A DNA stretch of 64,000 nt from NCBI RefSeq assembly GCF_020497125.1, contig NC_059081.1:15533105-15597104 (forward strand), given 5' to 3'. The DNA is from Mauremys mutica. Its lineage: Eukaryota > Chordata > Testudines > Geoemydidae. The translations under genes and the position numbers were made by a program. This document shows positions 31,758-44,743 of this stretch, piece by piece. The notes below the pieces were generated by a model, which was given only the letters and a program-made list of their open reading frames with translations, made no database searches and was not told the DNA's origin. How positions within the stretch are numbered: the first letter of the stretch is position 1; the number at the start of each line of letters is the position of its first letter.

Positions 31758-32285
31758 CCTGGTGGTTAAGCCACACACTCGGGATGGGAGACATTTGTTA
31801 AGTCCCTACTCTCATCATCTCTTCCTCCAGTGGTTTTGTGAACGGCATTTCCAAATTTCTTTTGCTTTTAATAAAAAAACAGTTAAAATGCCTGAAAGAA
31901 CAAAATGATTAGGTCAACCTGAAACAACAACTTCTTGTTTGTTTGTTTCTTGTTTCACTGTTTTGAGTCTTCCCAAAATGACTATACTTGATTTGACCAT
32001 CAGATAAAAAAAAAAGATGATTATTCACTCAGCTCTGCACTGGAGCTCCTTTTTCACAATCCTGTGAAAGCACTAGATAGACCCCACTTCCCTCCTTAAT
32101 CCTCTCCCTATGTAAGACTAAAAACATTTGGTTTTTAGTCATATGAGAATTGGATAGTATGTTTTTCTAAACAAAGGAATACACAATATCAGAAAGGTTA
32201 AATTTTGGTTCTTCTTTATGCTGTCAGCACAAAATGACTCTTAGGTACATTTCTAGTTTAGGTTCTTGGTGTCAGATGAGGAATG
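31758..32285. other. Intron, nothing recognised
   Basis: No ORF, repeat end or RNA gene noticed. Confidence 0.55.
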
Positions 32286-32289
32286 ACCA

Positions 32290-32400
32290 ATACCTAGACC
32301 TGAAGAAGAACTCGGTGTAGCTTGAAAGCTGGTCTCTTTCACCACCAGAAGTGGGTCGAGTAAAAGATATTACCTCACCCACCTTGTCTCTCTAATACAC
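32290..32400 (+). repeat. Penelope-type retroposon tail, second family (sense copy)
   Basis: CTGAAGA (32300-32306), AGAACTCGGTGTAGCTT, GAAA (32324-32327), then GCTGGTCTCTTTCACCACCA and AAAAGATATTACCTCACCCA. Same order as the hammerhead-like core of the first family, with a poor stem II. Confidence 0.55.
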
Positions 32401-33289
32401 ACCTATTAATTTATGCTGAGATATATATCAAGGCTTATTAACCCAAGGTCCCACTGTACATATTGACCTTAAGAAGCTATGTTCCCATTTAGAAACAATA
32501 TGGATCCTGGAAGCATTGAATGACATGATATTTTTCACAAATATATTAAACAGTGTGGTTCTTCTGAAACTCTTCCCCCAGATGTACAATTAAAAAGCAA
32601 TGAGAGCTATTGGGGGGGCGGGGGAAACGTGGGGATTTGTTGTCATATTACAGGGTCCATTGATTTCAATGGGAGATGTAGAGATACTGTGTAAATCCCA
32701 CATTTTTTTCTGCAAGCTCTTCTTACTTTAATGGACAACACTATATAAAACATTTTAAAAGCCTCTTTATCCGTTATGTTTCATGGGGGAATGTGAGCAG
32801 TGCAATAAGTCAGTAGAACTTGACTGATTTAAGGATAACGGGAATGCTTCTTAGAGGGAATGCTTCTTTACATAGGTCAAAAATCAGGTCTGTTCTCATC
32901 TAGGTGTTATAATAGTTCTCTCGTGCAGATATGCCCATCAGCACCTAGCCTAGGGCAAGCTTAATTAAAGTAAAAACCATTAAGGTCTTAAAAGTGCTAT
33001 TTTGAGTTGAAGCAGAATAAGTTAAAATACTCAATTATTTAAAGTTCTGGGATATGTTTTATGGACTTCTTATCTAACATCCATGTCTTCTCTCAAGGCT
33101 TGATACTGACCCCTTTTACATCAGTTTTATTTCAGTCATGATGCTCCTGATTTACACCAGTGTAAGGAAGATCAGAATCAGGCCCCCAAGTATCTTGGCT
33201 GCTTTCTGAATATAAAAGCATTTTCAAGTGCTGAATGAAAGCTTTATTTGTGTCCACCACTCTCTCTCTCAAAAACCAGCTTTCAGACA

Positions 33290-33328
<39 letters not shown>

Positions 33329-33654
33329 CTGTCCTTCCCCAAAAAACCTCTTCAAATGAGACCATAAACAATGTGGCCATCCTAAGAATATTCTTACATT
33401 GCAGTATCTCTCCTAAACAGAAAGCGGTTTGAAAGGCAAATGTCACTATAGCCTAATTTTCCAGATTCCATCTTAGTGAAAACAAAACAGACCAAACAGA
33501 TAACTAGGGCCAGCTCAAGAAAAACTTTGCCTTCTGTAAAATCACTCAATTAGACCCCCGGCCATAAAGGTCAAATCTCTTTACTGCCTTCTTCCAACCA
33601 CCTGCTTCAAACTCCTATAACCATGATAGAAGAGAAGTTTCAGTCCCCTGAGTA
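32401..33654. other. Intron; microsatellite and old repeat scraps
   Basis: Contains the (AC)n repeat below and, at about 33105-33185, TGATTTACACCAGTGTAAGG, a frequent amniote repeat piece. No gene. Confidence 0.5.
33296..33326 (+). repeat. (AC)n microsatellite
   Basis: About 15 AC units, preceded by CTCTCT. Confidence 0.95.
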
Positions 33655-33745
33655 AGGTAATCTCTCTTTTTGGACCAACTTTTGTTGGTGAGAGAGACAA
33701 GCTTTCAAGCTACATAGAGCTATTCTTCATGCCTGAGAGGGTACT
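33655..33745 (-). repeat. Penelope-type retroposon tail, second family (antisense copy)
   Basis: Minus strand: ATGAAGAATAGCTCTATGTA, GCTTGAAAGCTTGTCTCTCT, CACCAACAAAAGTTGG. The first box has A in place of C, but the hairpin AGCTCTATGTAGCTT and the GAAAGCTT block are kept. Confidence 0.55.
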
Positions 33746-36700
33746 TAGAGGGTCACAGCTACACACAAGGTGGAACAGACTGTTTAGCATAAGTAAACAC
33801 ATATTGTAAGAGATCTTTCAAAGTGAAGTGAGCGGCCAGCTAAGAGCTCTGCAGTCATAGGACAACTTGTCCAACACATTCAAAATATGAGCCTGAGAGC
33901 TTAACTTTGCTAGACACTAGCAAAGTTAAACTAGTTGAACAAGTAATATATACAGAGCTGATATTTGTGGAGGGGGTTAGGGGAATAGTATGAATAGGAT
34001 GAATGGGAGAACTGGTGAGGTTACTCAGCTATGAACACATGCTGATTCTCCAGAGGATCTCAACTCTCAGAGTTCTCAGCCAATGTAAAGAACCACGGCA
34101 GTAATAGCAGTAATTCATGTGATAGCAGTTGATGGAGTGGGTCTTAATAACGTGTGGCCCTTTGTAACTGTGGCTTTGGCAGCATATGTCTCAAATGGAC
34201 CTCAGATAGCAGCAGCTTAGAGATATATTCCTTTCTTGCTACCCATTTACACCTTCGATTAACTTTCGGAGGAGTTACATGTATGTATTCGGAGGATAAT
34301 ACACTATTTCAACTGAGTCTTTAACCACATTTTTAATCAAAAGAATGTGCAGTGCCACAGATACGGGTCTGATAGTTGCTATAACAGCTAATCACAGGAA
34401 TCTTTTAGGCAGTCAATTATTTTTAGAGATTTTTTTGGTGTGTATATCACAACACACAAATCTCTTACTGACCTGTGCATATGCCCTTTTACAATAGTGA
34501 GAACAACTAAATGAAGGGTCAGTTTGAGCTTAGGACCCATTCTTACACCACATATAAGGCAATTCTTGTTTTCTGAGCCACATCTTTCCTCAACAGTAAT
34601 TCCATGTGTGAGAGCAAGCCACAGCAATAGTAAGGCAGGGTCCATTCTTCTTCTGCAAAGTCCTCATAACAATTTTAAACTTCAGGAGTAATAGGGAGAT
34701 TGGAGGGGGCTGAATGAAGAACGTTTTAGAGGCTCTATCGTTTTCTTAACAAGAGATTGAGGGATGTTGCTGCAAAAGGGAATGATACTGTTGGCACGCC
34801 CCATTCATGCCATAATACTTGCATTACTAAAGGTGAGAGCATTTCATTGAACATCTTACAACATTTTGGCAGAAATCCATACAAACAAAAAGGTTTGCCT
34901 GAGAGCAAGGAGTGAACGGCATCATTCATTTCCACAAAAGTAATGTCTCCTTCCTAAGTAACGTACCTGTTCTTGTGACAAATAAGGCAGGGCCAATTTC
35001 TCTCTCTCTTTAACAATATTATTTATTTCTTTTTGGTTTCTTGCCAATTTTGAGATTTAGGAATTTATAATGAGACAGGTTGAACAATTTTAGGATGGGG
35101 TGGGGCAGGGAAGATTCTACTTGTGCAGGGGAGGGTATTTAATTATCAAGTGGTGGAATGGTTCTACTAAATTGGAAGCAAAGCTCAAATCAGCCTTTTT
35201 TTTTTTTACTTTTCCCTTAATTCATTGAAGGTAATGGTTGTCTGCAGGTCCAATATACATTGCTGGTAATGGAAAAGCCTTGGTACTGAGCTTTGACATT
35301 AGGGCCAAAGTGTTTTCAGAGGTACTCCCATTGAAATCAACATGAGTCTTGTGTGCTTAGCAAAGGATCGTATTTGACCCAATTGAAGGCCTTTGGCTAT
35401 GAGACAGGCCACACTATCAAGTTAATAATAAAGCCATATTGAAGAAAAATTACTTTTTTTACCATTAAAAGGAGGATTGCTTCCCGGAACACTCTCTCCA
35501 CAAGCTCCAGATTAATGTCTACTGTGGTTGTCATTAAAATGTCAACATTCAGAAAGGACAGTAAGGTAATTGAGGAAAGTAGAGGGAAGGTAAAAGGCTC
35601 TTTTTTTATTTTCTAATGACAGATATTTTGGGAGCTGTTTTTTGGTGAGTAGGAAGGGGCGTTTATACCACACAGGCCCTGAATGGGGTAATCAGAGCCT
35701 GAGAGGTCAATTATGTTATGTAGTTGCACCTGGAGAAGGTGACTTGAAGCACCCATGATACAAGAAGTGAAGGACACTGGGAAGCCCTGATGCAAGAGAG
35801 TGTGGATCACAGGAGTTGGGGCAAAAGACCTCTTGTGAGGACATTGGACTGTTTTATGTTGGATACTGTCACTTCAGAAGTGATAGATGAAATTGTGACC
35901 TTGCCAGAGGGTAGAGTCATGGGAAGCAACCATCGGCAATGGGTGCCAGATGGGGTTGAGAGCTGCTACACAATCCTTGGCCACAAGGAGGCGCTTCTGT
36001 GGTGAGTGAACTCCCCAACGGCGGGACCAGAGTTTTCAGACTATACCCCAAACTGAACAGTTAGAATTCCAGGTTCCAGATCCATTTCCAACAAGAGTCT
36101 GAAATGCATATTTAACAAACAACAAATTTACATAATACTTCCACATATAAGCCAAATTGTAAATAATGGTCTAAATTCTCTGCTGGAGTAAATTAGTTCA
36201 GCTACAATTAAGTCAATGGACCCTGTTTTTACATCAGCAGAGAATTTTCTGCATTGTCACTCCGAATAACATGAAAATAACTCATGAGTATTCTGCATGA
36301 CTCAATTAATATTTGCTTGAACTGCTGACCTTTCATCTTTTTAAATTAATCAACAGTTCCTGAAGCTATTTGGGTGCATTCCTAGATTCATGCCAAAGAT
36401 CATCTCTGCTCCTTTGAGAAGCACATTTTTGCTAATCTTGCATTTCTTAACATACAAATCACTTTCAGAAGTTGGGGGAAAAAAGTGAACACTGTTTACA
36501 GAGAAGTCCCAATGATTAGCAAATGGCTCTTAAAATTTGTGAAAAACTGCCAACAAGTATATCAGAGCTAATTCACTGTCTTTCACAACTGCAATAACTA
36601 ATATTGCATCTGAATTTTTCCCTTCACATTTTTGTAGTCTTTACCCCTATATATTTATTTTCTGTTTGCTACAGCTCCATAAGCTCCTGATTCCCTGTTG

Positions 36701-37800
36701 AACAGCGATGACTGAATAATTCATTATAGCAGTGTTTTATTGTGTAAAAATTTTATTAGCTTTTTTGGCAATAGGTACACTCTGCAATTTGCCAGGCTAC
36801 AGCTTTGGACAGCACTAGACTTCTGTATAGGGGCATGCGTTTGGACAGCACACCAAAATAAGACCAAATTACATTAGAACCTTGGAAGTGACCAAGCCTA
36901 CCAAGTAATCCAGTGAAGGGGAAAACATTGTCTGACATTGTAAAAATGACTTCTAAATTACAGTGGTGTTTTAAAGTAGCAAGATTAGAGGATAGGAAGC
37001 ACTCGTTAGAGAAATAGAGCCAAATCCCGCAGCAACTTCTGTGAGCATGTAATGACTGAAACACGTTGCAAATGCGGTGTTGTTGCTGTGCAAAGACACA
37101 AGGAGGGAAAGCAGAGATCATGTTCTGGACTCCGTACACTCCTCTGCCCTATTAAGAGTGCATGTGGGAGGGAGAGGGGTTTTTGAATGGGACGAGGGAG
37201 TAGTGGTTTCATGGCCAGTGGATCTCATAGAGCCACTGCTCCAAATCTTGAACTCCTCTTCCTTACTGGCAGTAATGGATTCCACAGCCCGGTTGTGCAG
37301 ATAGCCTGTGCCCCATATCCCTGAGTCAGGGACGATTCTGACAAATCTATCCCTGCAAAAGTCTTTTACTCAGACTTGACTTGTGGGATGACTATGTAGT
37401 CCACAGATAAAATTTTACTCTTAGATATGGGAACAACTCCTCTTAACAAAACTGGGCTATAGGAACAAATCAGGCAGTAGCCCGTGTCTACAGAAGTCAA
37501 TGAAAAAAAAACTCTATTGTCTCCAATGGAGCAGGATTGGTCCCATAATTTACATCGCACACTCACAAGTGGGATGAGTTTGGTAGTCTTACCCCTTTAT
37601 AAAGGATGTTTGTCCACAACTTTATTATTCATATAATAACATGATGATTTAATGGTTTGATACACCAGCATGATACTACAAAAGAAATTGAGGCAACAAG
37701 CCTTATTGAAAAGTATTAAATGTCTCCTAATCCTGTGTAAAATACTCTTCTCTCAGTTGGTGGTGTTATTCTTAAAGTGTCTCAAGAGACTGGGTAAAGG
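33746..37800. other. Intron; no gene
   Basis: About 4 kb. At 35630-36010 a GC-richer piece (GGCCACAAGGAGGCGCTTCT, GGTGAGTGAACTCCCCAACG) may be of LTR-retroelement origin; I could not find its ends. Other short frames show no family resemblance. Confidence 0.45.
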
Positions 37801-37985
37801 GAAGGCACAGGATAGCTCAGCAGTTTGAGCATTGGCTTACTAAACCCAGGGTTGTGAGTTTAATCCTTACGGGGGCCAATTAGGGATCTGGGGCAAAAAT
37901 CTGTCTGGAGACTGGCCCTGCTTTCAGCAGGGGGTTGGACTAGATGACCTCCTGAGGTCCCTTCCAACCCTGATATTCTATGAGT
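37801..37985 (+). mobile_element. Tortoise-type SINE: tRNA head, CR1 tail (sense)
   Basis: GATAGCTCAGCAGTTTGAGC (box A), AGGGTTGTGAGTTTAATCCT (box B), a 70-bp spacer, then GGTTGGACTAGATGACCTCC and CTTCCAACCCTGATATTCTA (CR1 3' end). Clearly the same family as 22696-22882, here in plus orientation. Confidence 0.85.
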
Positions 37986-38106
37986 CTAACAAATTGCCAG
38001 ACTGTAGTAAACAGAGTTATATAACAATCATTTTTCTGACCTTGCAAAACAGTAGTTGGTGGTGATTGTTTCATTATTTCCACTGAGAGGAGCTGCATTA
38101 CAATTA

Positions 38107-38293
38107 CACCTCTACCCCAATATAACACAACCCAATATAACACAAAGTCGGATACAATGTAGTAAAGCAGCACTCCGGGGGGCGGGGCTGCACACTCCGG
38201 CTGATCAAAGCAAGTTTGATATAACACGGTTTCACCTAGAATGCAGTAAGATTTTTTGGCTCCTGAGGACAGCATTATATTGGGGTAGAGGTA
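38107..38293. mobile_element. Tigger/pogo-like MITE, short copy
   Basis: Ends CACCTCTACCCCAATATAAC and (inward) ACCTCTACCCCAATATAATG, flanked by TA. A longer relative is at 54980-55713. Contains ATATAACACGG-type repeats and no ORF. Confidence 0.7.
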
Positions 38294-39384
38294 TAATTAT
38301 ATGAAGAGTTAAATAAGGGAGCTCTGCAAAGTACCCTGAACACCAAGTTTTGCACCAAAGTGAAGCTAGGAATTTTTATTTGTTGGTAATTTTACAACCC
38401 AAAAGTGTTGCCCGATGTATTTAAACAAGCAAAAACCCAGGCTGTTTGAAGAAACCAAATTGAGAATTTAAAAATAAATAAATCTTGAAGTGTGAAATGT
38501 CAAAAAAAATATAACTACATAGTCAATATTTTATAATCTGAATTATAATTTGTGAAATTAATAAAAGGATAGCAAAAGTATGTATCAATGATTCTAGGTA
38601 ACCGACAAAAAACCCAACGAAAGCAGCAATTTACCCACCATTAGCCCCCCCATGAACCCCATCTCTAACAAAATCCCTCTGTCCCCTCAGACATCAGCTT
38701 TGCTACCTCCTCTCTGACTATATGCCATTAGTCAATCCATTGCAAGACTGCATCATCAGAATTCTTTTGTTTTCTATGATTACACTCAGGTTTTTAATTG
38801 TATATTTAAGTACTCTTGCACAGCACAAAACAAGAGAAACCTTTTGTACTTTTGGTAAGCAATTTGTTTTCAGAGTGCAGCTCCCAAATATTGTAAGTGT
38901 AAAGAGCAAGAAAAGGGCATAAACTCTAACAGAATGAGATCTATTCTTGTTCAGTTATACAACAGACAGATACAATAACAACAACTGCTGCACCAGTGTG
39001 ATATTACAAAGAGCAGGAAAACACATTATTCAGATTACAAGTCAAGATATTGTAGAACAAAGGGGAAAATCAATTCAGTGCCTTAACTGCCAGTACTAGA
39101 TCAGGAAGTGCCCATGAACAATGTTCAGTGCCTTTTCTCAGAGGCACACGTTAAGGCCCTGATTTTTAGCTGGCCCTCCAGCCACTTCCTAAGTTGAAGG
39201 TCCAGTTATTTGTGCTACAACGACATCCATTTAGATACCTATCTACTTGACTTGCAGAATCAGTCAAGCACGTGAATGGAGAAATCAACGGTACAAACAA
39301 TTGCACCCAAAATAAGGTCACACTATTAGACCTACTATTAGATAGGCCTCTCTAATTTCCTGGAACTGACACAGCCTCAACTAC
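38294..39384. other. Intron, nothing recognised
   Basis: AT-rich, no supported features. Confidence 0.55.
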
Positions 39385-39392
39385 ATTGCAGG

Positions 39393-39856
39393 CAGAGGTG
39401 AAAGTAAGCCGATCTGGTCCGGTACTGGACCAACTTCTCATGCGGTGATTTAAAGGGCCCAGGGCTCCAGCCATCGGGGCGCCCCACAGTGGCAGGAGCA
39501 CCAAGCCCTTTAAATTGCCTCCGGAGCCCTGTCGCCACTAGCCCGAGCCCTGCTGCCCTGGGGTAGTGGCAGCAAGGCTCCCACGGTGATTTAAAGGGCC
39601 CAGAGCTCCACGGCGGCCAGAGTCCCGGGCCCTTAAGTTTGCCCCTGAGCCCCGGGGCTCCCAGCCACCTCTGCAGCTGGGAGCTCTGGGGTGATTTAAA
39701 GGCCCTGGGGCTCCCAGCCACAGCCAGAGCCCCTGGGCCTTTAAATCTTGAAAGGCCCCGCCTCTTCCACTTGAGGCCACGCCTCTTCCAACTGAGGCCA
39801 CGCCCTGCTCAGGACTCTGACGTACCGGTAAGTCCTTTAAGTTACTTTCACCCCTG
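39393..39856. mobile_element. hAT-type MITE, 464 bp
   Basis: Ends CAGAGGTGAAAGTAAGCC and (inward) CAGGGGTGAAAGTAACTTAA; flanks ATTGCAGG (39385-39392) and ATTACAGG (39857-39864), an 8-bp duplication with one change. The core is a degenerate repeat of GTGATTTAAAGGGCCC(A)GGGCTCC. A shorter relative is at 46811-47056. Confidence 0.85.
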
Positions 39857-39864
39857 ATTACAGG

Positions 39865-41137
39865 TCACACTATGTCATATATGCACTGATAACTAATAGG
39901 TAAATATGCACAGGAAACTCAATCCACACAGAGAGCGCGCAAACACACACGCTCTCTCTCTCTCAATCTGTCACCCAAACCCACCTCCTCATATCCTATC
40001 TTGCTTCTGGATAATACTTTCCAAAGAATCCAGATATCTGCCACACAAACAATAAATTATAGCCAGGCTCCATATCCTCTCCCTGTTCAAAGTCTATCCC
40101 CAAAACCCACCTCTATCATAATATGTATAAGAAATCAGCCAATACATGCTGGGTGGGCTGAGAAGCAGATGGAGATAGCTGACACTTTCATCTAAAATAA
40201 GCAAGTGTTTATAAAAATCATATTTTGACTCTCTCCACCCCTCCCTCACTTGCCTTGTTACATTTTAAACTATGGGTCGGGGATCATGTCTTTGAACATG
40301 TTTGGACAGTGCCCACCATGGCATCATGTAAAGGGTTATGCTTCCGCAGGGAGTTTCAAATTGCCACACACCCTGAAGGCTACTAGGTAGTTCCAAACTT
40401 CCAATTGACTTGCTCACACACAGACAAGAACCAGCTGCAGCCAGTACAGAATAGGGCTGTGTTTACTTCAATTTATTTCTTGTTGGGGGTTAAATAAATT
40501 GTTCTAAAATATTGCCAGTCACCACTGAAATACTACAGCTGTCACAACAGGGTTCTGCTCCTGACCTGATTATAATATAAATATTAGACCAGGATCAAAG
40601 ACAGAACATACTACTCAGAAACAATATAGAACCTTTCTGTTACTTAAGCCACATGAGGAATCTGAAACTCAAAAGTTATAGGTGGAACCCAAAGCAAGAA
40701 GAAGAACCTGAAATGTGATTGATGTGATATAATCCCAAATTTCTTTCTTTTTTTCCCCTAGATCTTAGGTTACGATGAGATTTCTATTCAAATCTATATT
40801 TGAAAAGAAAGAGGGGCCACAGTTTGTTGCATCAAAGTAGTTGAAAACTGAGGAAGTAAAATCATAGGACATGGAACACTCAGATTTATAATTTTCAATT
40901 TTTAAAAGACTTTCACTAATTCAACATCAGATGTATTTTTGGCACATTGACTAGTTTGATCAGATCTTACTAGTAGGTTTAGCGCTGAAAAAGCAAGTCA
41001 GTTGGTAACAGTGTATTAGAACCTAAAGGCAGATACAAAAATGTGGTATACTGAAGTTGTCAGTAGACTGAGAATTCAATTGTTGTGTTCCTGCATTTTA
41101 CTTACAGTATTGCAAACTTTTCACTTTGGATAATGAG
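39865..41137. other. Intron, nothing recognised
   Basis: Short CA/CT-rich tract at 39940-39970. No gene. Confidence 0.5.
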
Positions 41138-41139
41138 TA

Positions 41140-41477
41140 CAGTAGAACCTCAGAGTTATGAACACCTCAAGAATGGAGATTGTTCGTAACTCTGAAATGT
41201 TCATAACTCTGAACAAAATGTTATGGTTGTTCTTTCAGAAGTTTACAGCTGAACATTGACTTAATACTCCTTTGAAACTTCACTATGCAGAAGAAAATGC
41301 TGCTTTCTTCTTTTTTTTTTTTTTTTTAGAAGTTCACATTTAACACAGTACTGTACTATATTTGCTGTGTGTGTGTGTGTGTGTGTGTGTGTCTCACTCT
41401 CTGCTGTTGCCTGATTGTGTACTTTCAATTCCAGGTGTGTGGTTCAACGGTCAGTTTGTAACTCTTAAGTTCTATTG
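41140..41477. mobile_element. Tigger/pogo-like MITE, 338 bp, with (GT)n
   Basis: TA flanks at 41138 and 41478. Ends CAGTAGAACCTCAGAGTTAT and (inward) CAATAGAACTTAAGAGTTAC. A T-run (41312-41328) and a (GT)n microsatellite (41367-41392) lie in its core. Confidence 0.7.
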
Positions 41478-41639
41478 TACCTATTTAAGCTTGAAGAATA
41501 AATATGCATATGAAACAAATACATACTATGGATTTTTTCAATATTTATCATTTGTTTTCAATGAGATGTTAACATGACCACCCAAAGCTTGACAATTATC
41601 TCCGGTAGTCCTTTAACCATTCTTGGATCCAGAGCCATT

Positions 41640-42625
41640 ATCTTTGAAAACTCATGGCGATCAGGGGAGGTCCCAGATGACTGGAAAAAGGCTAATGTAG
41701 TGCCCATCTTTAAAAAAGGGAAGGAGGAGGATCCGGGGAACTACAGGCCAGTCAGCCTCACCTCAGTCCCTGGAAAAATCATGGAGCAGATCCTCAAGGA
41801 ATCAATTCTAAAGCAATTAGAGCAGAGGATAGTGATCAGGAACAGTCAGCATGGATTCACCAAGGGCAAGTCATGCCTGACTAACCTATTTGCCTTCTAT
41901 GAGGAGATAACTGGGTCTGTGGATGAGGGGAAAGCAGTGGACATGTTATTGCTTGACTTTAGCAGACCTTTTGATACAGTCTCCCACAGTATTCTTGCCA
42001 GCAAGTTAAAGAAGTATGGGCTGAATGAATGGACTATAAGGTGGATAGAAAGCTGGCTAGATCGTCGGGCTCAATGGGTAGTGATCAATGGCTCCATGTC
42101 TAGTTGGCAGCCGGTATCAAGCGGAGTGCCCCAAGGGTCGGTCCTGAGGCCGGTTTTGTTCAATATCTTCATTAATGATCTGGAGGATGGCGTGGACTCA
42201 CTCTCAGCAAGTTTGCAGATGACATTAAACTGGGAGGAGTGGTAGATATGCTGGAGGGTACAGATAGGATACAGAGGGACCTAGACAAATTAGAGGATTG
42301 GGCCAAAAGAAATCTGATGAGGTTCAACAGGGACAAGTGCAGAGTCCTGCACTTAGGACAGACGAATCCCATGCACTGCTACAGACTAGGGACCGAACGG
42401 CTAGGCAGCAGTTCTGCAGAAAAGGACCTAGGGGTTACAGTGGATGAGAAACTGGATATGAGTCAACAATGTGCCCTTGTTGCCAAGAAGGCTAACGGCA
42501 TTTTGGGCTGTATAAGTAAGGGCACTGCCGGCAGATCGAGGTATGTGATCATTCCCCTCTATTCGGCATTGGTGAGGCCTCATCTGAAGTACTCAGAGCC
42601 GGTGCAAGGATATTTTGCGCCCTAG
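41640..42625 (+). pseudogene. CR1 reverse transcriptase, frameshifted and truncated
   Basis: First frame: [50 protein letters not shown] (the K of SKAFD is changed to R and A to P), [15 protein letters not shown] one-base shift near 42205 moves to the frame starting 42239 ([37 protein letters not shown]). The frame then runs out into the inserted element. Confidence 0.85.
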
Positions 42626-44743
42626 GCAAAACTTTGACCTTGCGCCCTCCCCCCTCAGTAACATTGGTTCATTGAGGGGCAAATCCCGAGCCTTTATAGA
42701 CCCCAGGGCCAGCTGCGCCCAGGGGCTGCTCCCCAGACCAGGTTCCCCCTTCCCCGCCCCCTGAAGTCCCCTGGAGGGTGCACAGCCCCGCCCCCCCATG
42801 AGCCTATCCCACCCCACCCCACCCCAGCGGCCCCCGCCCTGAGTCCACTCACTGGCTTTGCCGGACATGGGCCACTGCAGCAGCTCGGAGCTGCCTTCTG
42901 GGGTTCCTGGGGGCTTCCTGCAGCAGATGCATGTGGGCAGAGGCCCCCGTGCGCCCCCCCAGCTCCCTCCTCGCCACGCTCGGGCTCTGCATGGCAAGTG
43001 GGGAGCTGGGGGGCGCACAGGGGCCTCTGCCTGCATGTATCTGCTGCAGCCTGCAGGAGCCCTCCGGGGAGGCTCCAGGCCACAGCCCAGGCAGGAGGGG
43101 CGGGGGGGCACGGCTGTTCCCCACTAGCACCGCCACCGCCGCCTTTACAGGGCTCCAGCCCCCCTGTGCCGCGCCGGCTCCTCCATGGCTGGGGCTCGCC
43201 GCCCCCGCAAGCAGGATGCTCTGGTTTTCCGCTGCCTCCGGAAGGCGGCTCCTCCCTGCCGAGCCAGGGCACCGCTTTTTGGCTGTACTTAGGATTTATG
43301 GGGCCCTATGCAGTATTATTAACATGGTTCCCCTATGCCCGACGGCAGCCTGAGCTGGCAGCCCGGCGGGGACGGGGGTGGAGGGACAAGGAAGAAAGAA
43401 CAACAAGATGTCTGGCCCGCCTCATGGTGGCAGAGAGTCACAGTTCCCTGCAGAGACCCCTGTACCCTCTCCCTCATGCAGAATGGACATGCAGAAGGTA
43501 CCTAATTAAAAGCACTAAACTTGGGAATAAAAAATGTCAGTCACAGATTTTTTGATATGCCCTGAAGTTTGTCAGACATTTATTTGCAAAAACTTTGTAG
43601 TAAGGGTGAGTCAGCTGTCTTGCTGAATACAACATTAAATATTATGGAATACTTGATGCAGCTCTTCTCTGTTTTACATTTTCTTAATCAGTAATTTCTA
43701 AGCTGATTTTATATTTTAAATGTACTCATTCCAGATTACTACATATTTAACTCACTGAAACAGACATTATTTTAAATTAATCAGTCACAGAGGTTTAGTG
43801 TGTTCATAACAATGTTCATTGCTTTTAGAAAAAGGGAACACTAATTTACTGTGTGTGATCTCCATAACAATACATGTTTATGAAATTTTACCAACTTAAA
43901 AAAATATTTTTCCAAAGATTTTAGGCATAACAAAGGATTTTATATCTTACTAAGGTACTGATTTCACTTAAAACTAGTTCATCAGACAGTCAGAAGTAAA
44001 GAAAGGGAAACTCTTTGTCCAGCTATCTGGAAGCAAAGGGCTGTTGCTTCCTTCGGAGGGGAGGGGGGAGAAGAGAGGGAGTGAAAGGAGAAATGGATGG
44101 ACAGAAAGGACAGGAAGACTTTGGAAGTAAGTTTTTTTACTATAGTAATTAAAATTTGTATTTTAGATGAGGGTGGTCTTTTGAAGAATTTCTTTTTAAA
44201 AACCCTATGTCTGAAGATCCAAGCATTTAAGGCTAAAGATGATTGTGCATCTAAACATCTGTGCAAGGATTTTTTAGAGATGTGATTTTATAATCTTTAC
44301 CAACTCAATAATGGAATATTTTTAAAGCAAATTTTAAACTAAGATCCTGTAGACTGACATGTTCAGAGTAAATATTACAGTCATGCACAACTGTTTTTGT
44401 CAGTATGCTCAGAAACTGGCAGTAGATACCTGGGGGTTGGCAAATGCCTGTTAAATGGCTTCATTGCCCCTTGACTGACTCTTTAACAGTTTCAATGTTG
44501 TGCTAATAGGTCTGGCAGGCTGGAGGCTTTTTCTCTAAGTACTAGATCTCCTCCCTAGGAAGACTCAGAGCCTGCAGGAAGGGTCAGAACAGGGATAGGA
44601 AAACCAGAAGGGTGGACACTAAGACCCAGTGGTGCCGCAAATTTTCTACCCAGCTGCCTATGCCTAAGGACAGCCCTGGGCGCCCCCAACCACTTGCCAC
44701 CCTATGCGACTGCCTAGTTCGCCTAGTGGTTGCACCGGCCCTG
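42594..44743. mobile_element. hAT-type non-autonomous element, 2,150 bp, inside the CR1
   Basis: Ends CAGAGCCGGTGCAAGGATAT and (inward) CAGGGCCGGTGCAACCACTA; flanks GAAGTACT (42586-42593) and GGAGCACT (44744-44751), an 8-bp duplication with two changes. The left 0.95 kb is very GC-rich, the rest AT-rich. I see no transposase. Long overlapping frames in the GC-rich part are chance. Confidence 0.8.
42918..43048. repeat. 50-bp hairpin in the hAT-type element
   Basis: Left arm 42918-42967 (CTGCAGCAGATGCATGTGGG to CCCCCCAGCTCC) and right arm 42999-43048, read inversely CTGCAGCAGATACATGCAGG, match over about 50 bases with few mismatches, with a 31-base loop. Confidence 0.8.

Noticed and set aside
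42593..43555. Proline/glycine-rich ORFs of 95-192 codons
   Set aside because: GC-rich part of a non-autonomous transposon; all six frames open, no family motifs.
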